64,000 nt of DNA from Zea mays. Lineage: Eukaryota; Streptophyta; Magnoliopsida; Poales; Poaceae. Below, one piece after another: positions 1 through 11,439 of the stretch. A program made the position numbers and the translations under genes. The stretch lies in assembly GCF_902167145.1 (NCBI RefSeq), contig NC_050098.1, positions 81,756,207 to 81,820,206 on the forward strand, given 5' to 3'. The stretch's first letter is position 1. Every line of letters begins with the position of its first letter. Below the pieces are notes generated by a model. It searched no databases and had not been told where the DNA came from. It saw only the letters and a list, made by a program, of their open reading frames with translations.

Positions 1-149
1 TTTGTGGCACCCTTTTCCTTTCCAAAGGGGGAGAAAGGTTTTTAATGGGGCCACAATATGTAATTTTCCTTATTTCAATTCTATGAGAATGACATCCCCC
101 AAAAATGTAAATGTAAACGCAAAGGTAAAAAGAAAAGGAAACAGGGAGA

Positions 150-395
150 AGCTCAAAAGTCGTTCCTAAGGGAATGCAGAGCCTACAGCGAAAAATAAAC
201 GCTGATTTCGCTGAAAGTAAAAGGCGAAGAAGCTCCTAAGGGAGGCTTACAGCGAAAAATAAACGCTGATTCCGCTGAAAGTAAAAGGCGAAGAAGCTCC
301 CAAGGGAGGCTTACAGCGAAAAGTCAACACTGATACACCGAAAAGTAAACGGTGAAGCCGAAAAGTAAACGGCAAAAAGACTTGTATCATTCTTA
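150..395. repeat. Tandem array, 64-bp unit, in Tat-1
   Basis: The word acagcgaaaa recurs at 185, 249 and 313, a 64-bp period. Copies 1 and 2 differ by only a few bases; copy 3 is degenerate and runs into shorter repeats of accgaaaagtaaacgg. The flanking word gtcgttcctaaggga also occurs in the Tat-4 array near 58500-58900. The array lies downstream of pol and at the 3' end of the antisense gene. Confidence 0.85.
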
Positions 396-833
396 AGGAG
401 ATGAAGGGCTGTGCTTATGGTTTTTGAATATGTGTCCCAATATTCATTTGCACAGTACATTTCATCATGTCATTTGCATTCATAAACATTCATTTAGACA
501 TATATAGAATCTTCATCATACTACACAAAGAAGAATGGTGCTTCAGAAATGAGGAAAAGATTCGAAGGAAAAAATTTTTATACTTCGTTGTGTACGAAAA
601 GAAGGGAAGGTGTTTTTCGCCTTCGGCTCAAAAGAGAAGTTTCGTCCACAGCAAAGCACACTGTATGCAGATAAGGGAGACAAAATATATTACAAGGTAT
701 GTACAAATTTACATAAGTTGTTTCATAGTTATATTACAAGAGTTTCTCCAGAATTTTTGCAGGAAAGCATATTGTAAACAACTTTAAGCTTCAGCTAAGG
801 CTTCGTCTTCAGCTTCGTTAAACTTCAGTGTCG
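396..833. other. Non-coding segment of Tat-1
   Basis: AT-rich sequence between the repeat array and the stop codon of the antisense gene. The only long frame (467-787) shows no family features and no similarity to the neighbours, so I see no gene. It would form the 3' untranslated region of the antisense transcript. Similar words (gaagggaaggtgtttttcgcc, and ttacgaagc repeats in the counterpart) occur near 59150-59290 in Tat-4. Confidence 0.5.
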
Positions 834-1695
834 TCATTCTTCAGCTTCGTCATCCTGTGTATACCAAACAGCAGAGTAAGAAAGGTGCAAATTTCAAAGG
901 AGAAGGTAAAAGTAACAAACATAAGTTTCTTACCGGCTTAAGATGGCTTCGAGCTTCGTCGCCTGCCATTTTTCGCCCGCCACTTACCCAGATCTGGGTC
1001 ATGAATCTATTTTCGATGCTTCTGGCTAGGCTTGGGATATCTATCAAATCTGAAGCTGACAAGCTGAAGTTTGGTCTGTTCACAATGTTTCCATGCGTGC
1101 AGCCAGCCTTCAAAAAAGCAGTAGCTGTGCCCCGAGAAGCTACCAGGGCGCAGAAGTCGGCGTGCCCACCGATAACTTCGTCAAGGGCATCAACTTCGCC
1201 TTCAATATACTCTAATGTTCTCGGCAGATTTTCAGCTGAAGGTGTAAATTTCGCAGAGCTAGCTCCAACAGAGTGAAACACATCCTTCAACCGCTGCACG
1301 CATCGACTGCCGAAGCTTAAGCATTTCTCCTGAAGTTCTTTAAAGGATTTCTGCAAATTTGAGTATTTATCCACTTCAGTTTTCAGGCTTGCTTCAAGAT
1401 ATTTCTTTTCTTGCTCGAATTTTTCTGATTGTCGGAGCAATTCATTCTTTAATTTGTCATTCTCAGTTTTGACTTCAGCCAAAGAACCCTCCATGGTCTG
1501 AATAACAAAATCTTTCTTTTCTAATGCACCTTCGTGCTCTTTGACCATGATTTCAAGGTCTTGGATTGTGAGGTCTTTCTTTTTCAGATTAGCTTCGTAA
1601 TTTTCAACTTTTTCAGCCAAATCTTGAATGATGGCTTTGTTTTTCTCTTCTTCCAGATCTTGTTGCATTTTTAGAACCTTGCTTAATAATATGCT
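834..1695 (-). CDS. Antisense gene of Tat-1, exons 2 and 3 (coiled-coil part)
   Basis: Exon 2 runs 1695-934 (254 codons) and exon 3 runs 854-834 (six codons plus TGA). The 79-bp intron 933-855 has a GTAAGA donor and a TACACAG acceptor, and splicing keeps the frame (phase 0). The first half of exon 2 is a long charged coiled coil with heptad-like L/I/V spacing. The second half has a conserved block with the words VQRLKDVF, HADFCALVASRG and AGCTHG. The Tat-4 product carries the same block (words DRWDVCAFSGARG and KAGCNH), so these are homologues. The cysteine/histidine words might bind metal, but I recognise no named domain. The function is unknown. It is the C-terminal half of the gene that starts at 3896. 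Confidence 0.72.
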
Positions 1696-1772
1696 CTGTC
1701 GAAACGATCTTCATTAGAACACGACCTAAAAGATAATAATAATAGTAATAAAATAACAAAAATATTCGTTAC

Positions 1773-3896
1773 CTTGAAGTTAGCATAAAGCAAGCTCCCG
1801 GCGATATGGTGTCGTTGATAACGGCACAAGTCCGCTTCCAGCTTCGGCAAGCCAATGCTTTTGGAGAGGGTACTAACAATTTTGGCCTCGGTGCGGTTCC
1901 GAAGGCATCTTAGTTTCCCTTCGTTGACTCCACCAAATAGCATAGCCCCTGATTTATATCCGCAAGATATGGCATATTTTTTCAACTCCTCTTTTTCGGC
2001 GTCTGTTAACTCTTGTTCAAGCAAATCTTGAAAGGTAAAATCTCCTTCTTCCGAAATTTCATCAATTTGCTCTTTCCCCTTTTCAGTTGCCGTGTTCACC
2101 GCAGCCATAGTAGCTTCTTCTTCAGCCATTTTCAGGAGTATATTGTCAATAACCTCAAGTGTGGTTTCCAGGTTCGACTCTTCGGTGGTCCCGGCTTCGG
2201 CCCCGGTAGCTTCGGCTTCGCCGGTTTCAGCTTCAGTGGTTTCCACTCCAGTGGCTTCGGCTTCGGCAGTCTCGGCAAAGACAATTTTTGACACCGTCGC
2301 CGGTGGCGGTGTCTGATGGATCACATCTGTCACTTGAATAATTCTCCGTTTTTTCGGCTTCGTAGGACTTTCTGCTGCCGAAGCTGCCTTGTCCTTCTGA
2401 AAAAACTTCGTCAGTTCCAGTGCCAGCGGACTTAGCCTGATAGGCAAGGGTTCAGTCATTACCTTCATAATCTCTTCTACTTCAACAGCAGAAGGAGTAG
2501 CAGGAGTATCTTCTTCTCGAACTAGCGTTTCCGGCTCTGGAGATGCACTTTTTCTCCTTCTTGTAGTGGCCACCTTCGGTTCAGGGTTTAACTCTTCAGG
2601 GCTAAGTTTTTCAGAATCTTTCTTTTTCTTTTTGGCTACCTTGCCGACCTCTTCGTCAGTAGCGCTGGCAATTCTTTTTCGCTTCGGGCCTCCAGCATCC
2701 CCGCCTACTCGATCATAGTCAGCATATTCAAATCCTATAGCGTCAAGCACCCTGTTCAGCCTTCGCTTCGGCCGGGTGCCGAAGGCTGCTGTCATTAGTT
2801 GGTCCTCTTTCTTGGAGTAATTTCCAAGAATTTCATTACTCATTGTTTCAATTGTATCGAGCCATTCTTGGCAGGGTGCTTTAAAATATTTTTTAAACTT
2901 ATAATAATAAGGCAGTCTGACAAGTTCCCCCTCTTTCTTTTCCCCTTTAAGCTTCGACATGGTCCACTCTTTCATAGTTGGGAAAACCCTGAAGGCCAGG
3001 AATTCCTGCACTAAATCTCTAGTGCCAATATGTTCTGCAATAATTTTGAATTCAGCCAGTGCAGCCCAAGTTGGACCTTCTACTGCCATTTTGCATCGGG
3101 GTCTTGTTTCTCCGAAGATCAGTTCAAGAGGGCTCTGTACCAGCTTCTCTTTGTCTTCGTCAACTTTAACATAAAACCATTCTGATTTCCAGCCTGCTAG
3201 CCATTTGCTTCGGTAGCTGATCACGGGAAACTTCGTGGTTTTCCGATAAGCAAAATTATAGCAACCAAAATTTTCATGCAATCCATCTTTTCTGGCCTTA
3301 GTCTGGTAATGCAGCTCATGAACTCGACAGAAGCTGTCGGCAAACGGCTCAACCACCTGGCTTCGGAGAGCCCAGATATAAACACTAAGCCTAACAATGG
3401 CGTTAGGTGTCAGCTGATGAAAATAGATCCCAAACCTTTGCAGCACATCAGAAATCATTCTATTCAAAGGAAACCTCAACCCAGCTTTCAGAAAACTCTT
3501 GAAAATAACTATTTCATCGTTTTCTGGCTTCGGGGTAGTTTCCTCCCCCCCGAAGCGAAGCAGCTTCTTCTCATTTTCACTGAAATAGCCCGACTTCACC
3601 ATTTTGGAGAAATTAGCCTTGGAGACAGTCGACTTTCCGAAGTCCAAATGGCTGGGCTTGCTCGATACGGCGATATGGTAATCATCATCGGAAGCAGCTT
3701 CCTCAATATCTCCTTCCTCCGCTTCGGCAGCAACTTGTTCTGTATCGGCAACAGTCTGTTCTGTCTCGGCAGTGGGGATTCCTTCCGAGGTCACCAATCC
3801 GGATCGTCGCATTGCTTCGGAGATAGGAACAGTCTCCGCTCCTTCGGCTTCGCCTCCCTCACGCTCAACTCTAGCGGTAGAGCGCACTCTAGCCAT
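1773..3896 (-). CDS. Antisense gene of Tat-1, exon 1 ('gypsy-type transposon' domain)
   Basis: Exon 1 has 708 codons, starting at ATG 3896 (product begins MARVRSTARVER). After an acidic Glu/Ala-rich N-terminus (about residues 10-75), residues about 95-350 form a globular block with the motifs IVIFKSFLKAGLRFPLNR, FHQLTPNAIVRL, SEWFYV and TRDLVQEF. I match this to the Pfam 'putative gypsy type transposon' family from its pattern. A nuclear-localisation-like Lys/Arg tract and an acidic, Pro/Thr-rich linker follow. The frame stays open to the donor AAG|GTAACG at 1772; the 77-bp intron 1772-1696 ends TTTCGACAG. The joined frame with exons 2 and 3 has no stop in 968 codons. It runs opposite to the element's own gag-pol. 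Function is unknown. Confidence 0.75.
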
Positions 3897-4080
3897 TTAA
3901 TTATGAATTTCTTGGGAACTAAATAACTCCCTCTCCCGAAGCTTTTCTTCTGACGAAGTAGGCTTTAAACTGGAGCTTTGTCTGATTGTGAGAGTCAAGC
4001 TTCGGCTATGGTTAAAAATTTTGGCAGCAAAACAATGCAATAGCAATGAATGCTGTGGTAACTTCACACCTACCCGTCTG

Positions 4081-4088
4081 TTTATATA
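4081..4088 (-). promoter_or_regulatory. TATA box of the Tat-1 antisense gene
   Basis: The - strand reads TATATAAA within ctatataaacag, about 185 bp before the ATG at 3896 and about 260 bp inside the 3' LTR. Tat-2 (27086) and Tat-4 (about 62805) have TATA boxes at the equivalent place. The 450 bp from 3897 to 4345 hold this promoter region and no gene. Confidence 0.6.
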
Positions 4089-4331
4089 GTACTGCAGGTA
4101 AGAAGGTGAATCGTCAGGATTTTTACACCAGGCAAACAGCTGCTCACACCCACTGCGTGGTGGACCGTAGAGACCAAATAGTAACCCTGTAGGGTGGGAC
4201 CGCTACGCGCTCGGAAACTGTATCGTTTCTCGACAACGAGCTCAGGGAAGGTGTTTTTCGGACCTTCGGCTTCCTGAAGCCTAAGAGACTTTTTTCACGG
4301 ATCAAGCTCGTTACGAAAAACGATCTAGCAC

Positions 4332-4345
4332 CGCGAAGGGGCTAC
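4332..4345 (+). other. Polypurine tract of Tat-1
   Basis: cgcgaaggggctac directly abuts the TGTTGGG start of the 3' LTR. The same tract abuts the LTR of Tat-3 on the - strand (63854-63866), which links the two to one family. Confidence 0.75.
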
Positions 4346-4963
4346 TGTTGGGACCATGCTTCGTCGCCGAAGGTCCTGCAGAAAGAGACAGCTTCGGCTG
4401 AAGCTGCTCGTACGTGACGCCGAAGGTACCATTCATGAAGCTTCGGTATTACAACATATCCGAAGATGAAGGGTCGAACCGACTTAAAGATAGAATGACC
4501 TTTTAGTCCATAAAGGTCTGAGTCAATGTTGTAAACTTTTATGAGGGGCATGATTGTAATTCCTCACAGGCTGTGTCCTGTGCCTATAAATAGTGAACAG
4601 TATTCCTTTACTGTTCACGCATTCCTGTAATCGCAATCGCATCACTCGGAAATTATTCTTTGCCAAGGCAGAGGTATAAATGTATCTAATATTTGAATAC
4701 ATCAAGTTTATATAATATGAAAATGATGTTGTTCATTTATAATTTACTTGTTTGTAATGCTTCATATCTCGCATTGTTTTATATAATCTTTGAAAGTTCA
4801 ATTACGAAGATTCAACCTTCATAATTGTACCGTTTTTAACCTTCGTCCGAAGTTCATTAAATCCTCAAGGAAATAATGCTTCAGCGGACGAAGGGCATTA
4901 ACATTTAACATTTTATGTTGCCTTGTTCTTAATTCATAGCATTTTTTTAACAAGTCCCCAACA
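4346..4963 (+). repeat. 3' LTR of Tat-1 (618 bp)
   Basis: It starts TGTTGGGACC and ends AAGTCCCCAACA, with a TATA box at 4585. It is related over its length to the Tat-3 and Tat-4 LTRs: shared words include cacaggctg, gtcctgtgcctataaatag and the terminal tgccttgttcttaattcat. Confidence 0.92.
4585..4618 (+). promoter_or_regulatory. LTR TATA box plus perfect 10-bp hairpin
   Basis: TATAAATAG is followed at once by GTGAACAGTA (4593-4602), a 6-base loop, and TACTGTTCAC (4609-4618). The hairpin lies roughly where the transcript should begin. The same arrangement occurs in Tat-3 and in both LTRs of Tat-4. Confidence 0.7.
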
Positions 4964-6870
4964 GCCACAAAGCTGACTGGGAGACGCCACCTAGATCAAG
5001 TCAAAATCCTCAGTGTTAGGCGGCTCCTCTTCGACCACATGTTCTTCTCCTATGGGGGTGTGAGACAGCAAGAGTGAGCTCACATACGTTCATAGCTCAA
5101 CAAGTCGTGGGGAATAATGTGCATGAACTCACCAAAGGTGGGAGTTCATGTGAAGTGTAAGGCTGATCAACGAAATAAAGGCTGAAGGTGAGCATTGCTT
5201 TTATAAGTTGGTCAAAATTTTATTAGCAATTACTAAGTATAAGTAAATACCAAACCTTAGTAATAATAAGTAAAAGTAATAATAAAATAATCCCAAATGC
5301 GATGCAAATGACAAATTGAGTTTTAATTCCATAAATTAATCATGTGAGGGTCCGAGCTCCTCATGACCGTGAGCACGGCTAGTATACCAGTTTTACACTC
5401 TGTAGAGGTTGCGTATCTTTACCCACAAGTCATGTTACCCATCTGCCAAGAGATGGCCAATCCCATACACCTCTACCGAGGAGATGAGGCAGGGTAACAC
5501 TACGAGGCCTTTACAAAGTTCCACTAGCTTCAGAAAACCCGCTACACTTTGTAGGAAGCTCCAGTGCAGGGATCCCTCGCCTGACCGCCATCGCAACAAA
5601 ATCAACCCAAGGACCTCCCTACACTGACCACTCCCCTACTGCCCTTGCCTCTTTCGGGTAAGATAGTCATCCACTAGCTTTCCTAGTTAATCAGCCAATG
5701 GCATCCCATACTACCCTTGTGGTAGCACTATTTTCCCGGATGGTCGCTCCATGTTCCCATTAACATAATGATCTTAACATGAACAATAATAATAAACAGG
5801 GAATAAAGGTGTAATCATGAATAATGTATCTCCATACCCAAATCCACATAAAGCAATAGCAAGTACTACCAAAAAATATTTCAGTGGTAAACAAGGTATA
5901 AAGATAACCAAAACTGGGGTGACCTAAAGAATCCCATCAAAATTAACCTATGCAGATCATTATGAATAATAAGAACATGGCTGTGTAAAAATAAGTGATC
6001 AAGGGCACAACTTGCCTTCAATGAGCTCCTGCTCAGCTACTTCTATCTGCTGAACCTCAGGATCCACCGTAGCTTGCTCGTCTACTCGCATCAATACAAA
6101 CATACATAATATAGCAAAAATTAACATCACACCAAACATGTAAATAAAATACACAATAATAATTTACACATTAAAATAAAATCCTAGAAACAGGAATCAT
6201 AAATTTTGGAATTATAGATTTTAAGATATGAATTTCCAAAGGTTTTATATGCTTAAAATAGGATTAAGTGAGAAATAAATTTTCTTATTGTTTTCATGTC
6301 AAAACAGAGACTCTAGGTGATAGAGAATAATATTACAAAATTTTAGAAACTGGAATGGATTAATTTGGACTAAAAATGAAATTTCTATGAATTTTACAAG
6401 TTCTAGCACTTATTTATATATTAAAAATCCATTTATAATTTAAATTCTCTGGTTTCATACTATTCTGGACAGGGCACATAAAAACAGGGAACTACAGGGG
6501 CCTCGGTGTAAGATTTCTAAGACTCTGTGAACAACCCGCGTGGATGGCGAGTTCTATTTAGGATAAATGCAGGGGCTCTTTAGTGAAATGGCCACCGCGA
6601 AAGGGGTATCGGCCGATTGCCACCGTTGGATCCATGGCTGACGCGCCAGATTAAACCTAAGCCTACGCGAACCGGTACGCGCCAGGGGCCATCCGATCCA
6701 ATCCTGACGGCCTAGATCTAATTACCTTACATCTGATCTCCGCCGGATATCATCAGATCGACGGTTCTCACCCAAACCCCGTGAAACGGTCACCTAGCTT
6801 CTAATCTGGACCGTCCCAAGGGAGATCAACGACCCTCACCTATCTTCTACCTCCCGCGCCGGAGCATGGC
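4964..6870. repeat. Remnant H: probable LTR fragment of an older large-LTR Ty3/gypsy element
   Basis: This stretch lies between the 3' end of Tat-1 and the 3' LTR of Tek-1 and contains no gene. Its texture matches the Del/Tekay LTRs here: an AT-rich part (about 5200-6470), then a GC-rich part with a word like aggggcctcggtgtaa (compare agggacctcggcgtaa in Tek-2). Neither terminus is visible, because other elements interrupt both ends, so family and strand are unassigned. Confidence 0.5.
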
Positions 6871-9800
6871 TGTGACGGAACCTCCCAAGTCATTAGGCCC
6901 ACCTACAATTGTCCTTGTCCAACGAACCTCGGACAACCCTGTAGATACACATAATCACTTGACAAGTTCGGTATCTGTATCATTTACCTTTCCCAAGAGC
7001 GTTTCACCCGTCACGCAGATATTACAACACATCGGAGGAACGAATAAGCGGAAGCGAATTACAATAGCTTAACTTACATTCATTAGAATATAGAAAGAGT
7101 GTTATTATTACATCACTAGGATATAAGAGTGCATAAGTATTATTATTACAACCCTGGGAGGCAAAAACCCCTCTTGCAGAAAAGTATATTGTTTTTCAAA
7201 AGGAAGGACCACGTCCTTCCGCAACCACATTACTGTTGAGGTTCGTCCTTGGGCACCACATCCTTGGGCACCACCGTAGTGCAAAAACAGCAGAAGTCTG
7301 CTGTTTCATCACCTACAACAACATGGGTTCGAAAACCCTGAGTACAAAGTGTACTTTCACAAGTCTTACCCGTTAAAATAAAAGACTCTCAAGGATATGC
7401 TAGCTTAAGGGAGTCAAGGTAAGGCTTAATCAAGAATCAAGACTCTGTTTGCAAAAATGCTTACTAATAGTGGATCCTTAAAAATTCAGTTTTATTAGCA
7501 AGTTAAGTCATTACCTGTCACTAGAGTTCTTTCTACCCTAGTTCAAGCACTTGGCCTATACTAGCCATCCTTTTATCAACCCTTCTTATTCACCATAATG
7601 CTACGTGTAAGTTAGTGACCAAGTCTTCATGTCCGAGAAGTAACGGCGATCTGAATCGATTAATACTCAGCTGAGGATCTCCAATCACACGACATATGTA
7701 GCACTTAACCCTTGCATATATCAACTCGCCACCAGGGTTCTTAAGACCAGACCGGGTTCATGCCAACCGAGAGCACAGATACACCACCGTCCAGCCTCTT
7801 GCCATGGAGGGTACACGCTACTCTCGCTATCTCTCCACTCCCAATGCGTGTTGGCCTTTCTGGTATTAGTCTACGTGAGGCAAAGCTTACCCATGACGAG
7901 GTATGTGACCAGTTAAAGGGTCCTCGGTCATCAGGCCTACATCGACAAGGTCCTTAATCGACTCAGACGGAGACACTACATCGAGACTCTCTTCTCTTGC
8001 AAGTCACCCGCCCGGTCTCAGCTTTATCATTTAAAACCCAAAGTTTGGTACCTGGCAGAGGTACATCCTTTCTGTTGTTGAACCCATCATGGCCATCATG
8101 GATCCACCATCAAGTTTTATTTTTGAAAACATCCCATCCGTTGTGAAGCATCACCTTTTTAAAACAAAATATTTGGTTTTCTAAAGCAGGACTAAGCATA
8201 AGAAAATCCTTTTAAGGAAAACAGGTAATCAAGGAATGGTAAATAGTTCCAAGGGAGGAAATGCATCAATTGGTTTAACACCCAACTCCTATCACCTAAT
8301 GCATCATTCAAGTGATAAAGAGTTTGAAATAGCAAGGAGGTGGCAAATGCACCGAGGCTTGCCTTGTGTGGTAGGAGAGTCGGGCTCTGTTCCAGAGATG
8401 TCAAAGTAAAAAACAGTTCCCGGCAGGTGGATTCTCAGGTGGTGGTGTAGCTCCTTCTTCTTCAACCACTATTTCTTCTTCGTTCTCTATACATAACCAT
8501 ATATAACCATGAATGCTCATGTGATGCTTATGAAATGCAATGACAAGAAGGGTATATCAAGTTATGTCTTGAATACAATTCTCCTTCACGGTGCACTAGG
8601 GACACTATGGTTTTCTAGGTCAATACCTTAGTAGGGTTGCACAATTTTACCCTAAGAAGCTAGGGTTTTGGGTTTAGGAATCAAACAATGTCCAAAGCAA
8701 GTCAAACTTCACTCATAAGATCTAAATATCATATTAGGCTTATCTAAAAAGTTTGGTGATTTTTGGAGTCACCAAGTATTTTCTAAAATTCCAAAGGTAT
8801 AGGTTTAAGCTCTTTTAATTACTACATAATTCCTTGTTTGGACTAAAAATCCTAGAACTATTTTTATTGAATACTATAACAATTTAGAGTCCAACAAAAT
8901 TGGTCTCATATTTTTAGCATTTTTCTAGAATTTTATATGGATTTCCTAAGTCTCGCAGAAAAAGAAAAAGGAAAAGTATCAACAATACTGGGCCGACACC
9001 AGCCCAACCAGCCTAGGCCTATGCAGAATCCGGGCGCGCTCACGACCACGCAGTTGGTTTTGCAGAAAAGCCTCTACCGGTTCAAAAATCAGAAGAGAAG
9101 TCCTCGTCACTATTCACGTGTCTCTCTAACATTTACACTAAGGTCCTCTGTTTTCTATTTCTTCTTCAAAACGAACCCTGGCAACGACGCGCTCGCCGCT
9201 GGCCACCTTGTTGCTCGGACTGGCCATGACCGGCGTTGGCTGCCCAAATTAACTAATGGGCAAGCATTACTAACCCGAGGCGAACCTAGAACAAGCCTTA
9301 ATTGAACTAATACGGCCCTGGATTCACCTGACCACGGTGACGGCGAATATCGAATACAAATCAAAGTGTTCCGGTTGATTGAGTCTGGTCAAGCACAAAG
9401 GGTTGAGCCAATGAGTATCACAAGCATGTGTGGGTGCTAAAACATGACCAAGGAGAGCGAGAGCAGACCTGGAGACGACTGGCCATGGAGCACGGAGAAT
9501 TCGTGCTCGACAGTGTCTGAGAAGGGGAAAACGGCATCACGACGATCTCTGGTGGAATTAGGGGGTCACGTTGGGGCTATACGGTCGCAAAGGGCTACCG
9601 ATTCACCGTGCGCAACTAATTTGGGGAGAGGTGGAGAGGATCCCGTGAATTTTAGCTTCAACCGAGCTCACTGGTGAAATTGTGAGTACCTCGCCGTGGT
9701 TCTTGGCGCTATTTATAGGCACGGCGGTCCGGCTAACGATCAGCGGCCACGAAACACATCGTTAACACATGGTGACCACGTAACAAAGGAACACAGTGAG

Positions 9801-11136
9801 GTAGAATGGCGGAGTAAGTGACACGGTGACAAAAGAACCGAGCCACGGTGGCTGCCGGTGAAATATCTCCAGTCAGGCTCCAGCCAAGTTCGCGGAACCG
9901 TGACACGGCTAGTAGTTATCTTGTCGCGGTCGATCCTTCCTCCAATTCACTCGAGCACATCCGAATCCACAGTGCCTCAGATCTTTTCTTCGTTCTTCAG
10001 ATATTTCCTTCGCTCTGATCTTCATCGTTTCACTGAACCGACCTCCTTTCACCCTCTCTTTTTCTTAATTCTTGTTAAGAACAGGGTGATCTTCATTAAT
10101 AAAAATTGTTCACCAAACAATAGTCTTCAAGTTTACTATAGGATTCATGGATCAATTCTGCATAAATCCTCAGATCTGATGCTCTCAATCCGACTGTATT
10201 TCACTGAAGCCATAACATTCTGAATCCGATTTTCAATATTGCCCCATTCGCATAGCTTGTCTCTGACAGCTCAACTTCATCGCACTATTTCTCTGATTTT
10301 TGTACAATACCCTAGCAAGCCGACTGCATCAAAGTTACTCTACAACAAACCAGTTTTAACTTTGTTACATACGTTTTAGTTAAACACCCATTAATTCAAG
10401 CTCCACATGGCCCCAAAGTCGGCCCTACTCCACTGATCTTCAGAAAATTATAGAACCTTAGTTTGACAGCTCCACTTTGAGGGGGTTTCTTGTTAAACTC
10501 CTCTAGGTTTTAGGGTTGAGTCTTCTAATCAAACTTATTCTCCTATCATAGCTCTATCATCTTGATGTACTGATCCAGGACAAAATCCTCATGGATTAAA
10601 AGATACAAGGCTCTAAAGATGCCCCAAGTTCACTGAATTTCAGACTTAACCCTAGGATGCTCAAAGAGTACTTTTTGCAAATAAGTCCAATTCCCACCAT
10701 TTTGACTTGCAAATCCTTAAATGGGAGAAACACATAGTTTATGGTGTTGCATTACTTTGGTATTAGCACTTGGGTCCAAAAGTGCATAAAATTTACACTT
10801 AGCCCCCTAGGGTTCCAATTTAGGGTTTTCCAGGGGTCTTTTTAGGGTTTTTATCACTTTAGGGTTTTAGGGTCACTAAAGTCTATTAAAGATGATATCT
10901 TATGATCATTCCTAATGAGTTTTGAGGTTTTAACTTGTTTGGGCTTCATTTTCACTCATAAGCCCTATTAAGGGTTAAGTACTCTACCCCAGAGTTAACC
11001 ACACATCAGTCACATCGGTACAACTTGTTTGAATTCTTTCCTAGTGAATGCACTCTAGGTGTAACAAACACATGATATGCCAATGCACATGATGTTATGC
11101 TCAAGTTTTAGTGACAGTAACACCAGGGGTGTTACA
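6871..11136 (-). repeat. 3' LTR of Tek-1 (4266 bp)
   Basis: On the - strand it begins TGTAACACCCCTGGTGTTAC and ends GGTTCCGTCACA. Positions 6871-8509 match 16664-16970 plus 54052-55362. The first 20 bases form an 8-bp stem with a 3-base loop, as in Tek-2. Short frames inside, such as 6866-7072, 7760-7957 and 9858-10223, have no protein features; I see no gene in it. TTTAGGG-like words at 10800-10880 are scattered, not a telomere array. Confidence 0.9.
9709..9717 (-). promoter_or_regulatory. LTR TATA box of Tek-1
   Basis: The - strand reads TATAAATAG in gtgcctataaatagcgcc, about 1.4 kb from the LTR start. It is the only strong TATA word in a GC-rich setting in this LTR and is the likely U3/R boundary. 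Confidence 0.5.
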
Positions 11137-11170
11137 TCCTCCCCCCATAAAAGAATCTCGTCCCGAGATT
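11137..11170 (-). other. Polypurine tract and upstream hairpin of Tek-1
   Basis: The - strand reads AATCTCG-GGA-CGAGATT (7-bp perfect stem, 11170-11154), then a purine run ending atggggggagga that abuts the LTR. Tek-2 has the same hairpin 3 to 4 bases before its tract. The stretch 11171-11439 is eroded chromodomain and 3' untranslated sequence. Confidence 0.8.
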
Positions 11171-11439
11171 TAAAGTTCTAGGGCAAGTAGTGGAAAAGGA
11201 AACACGTCATATTTTTATTTCCTTATTTCGTGTACAAGGCAGGGGTGGTGTGGGTCTATTCCATCTTTACAATAATTGTACATATCTTACAAATTACATG
11301 AAGCTAAAAAGCCAGGGAAATTCTTTTCTAGAAAGTCTTAGGTTTCCCATGTAGCTTCATCTTTCGTATGTTGGTTCCATTATATCTTATAGAATTTCAG
11401 AACTCTTCTTCAGGTGACCCTGTCCTTTTGATCCAGGAC

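Larger units (their letters stand above)
1..4963 (+). mobile_element. Tat-1: Ty3/gypsy Tat-type element, 3' part only
   Basis: This is the 3' portion of a + strand element whose 5' LTR, gag and pol lie left of the window. The order is a short post-pol segment, a tandem-repeat array, a gene on the opposite strand (834-3896), a TATA box for that gene, a polypurine tract and a 618-bp 3' LTR. The same layout recurs in Tat-2 and Tat-4. Assignment to the Tat lineage rests on that shared antisense gene and on Tat-2, which carries a recognisable Tat pol with two RNase H domains. The 5 bases after the LTR (gccac, 4964-4968) would be its target duplication, but the partner copy lies outside the window. 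Confidence 0.88.

Noticed and set aside
6866..7072. Small frame shared with 16614-16865
   Set aside because: The match is explained by the two Tek-1 LTRs; there is no start context or protein feature.
10800..10880. TTTAGGG words suggesting interstitial telomere sequence
   Set aside because: The copies are scattered and separated by other sequence in the Tek-1 LTR; there is no array.
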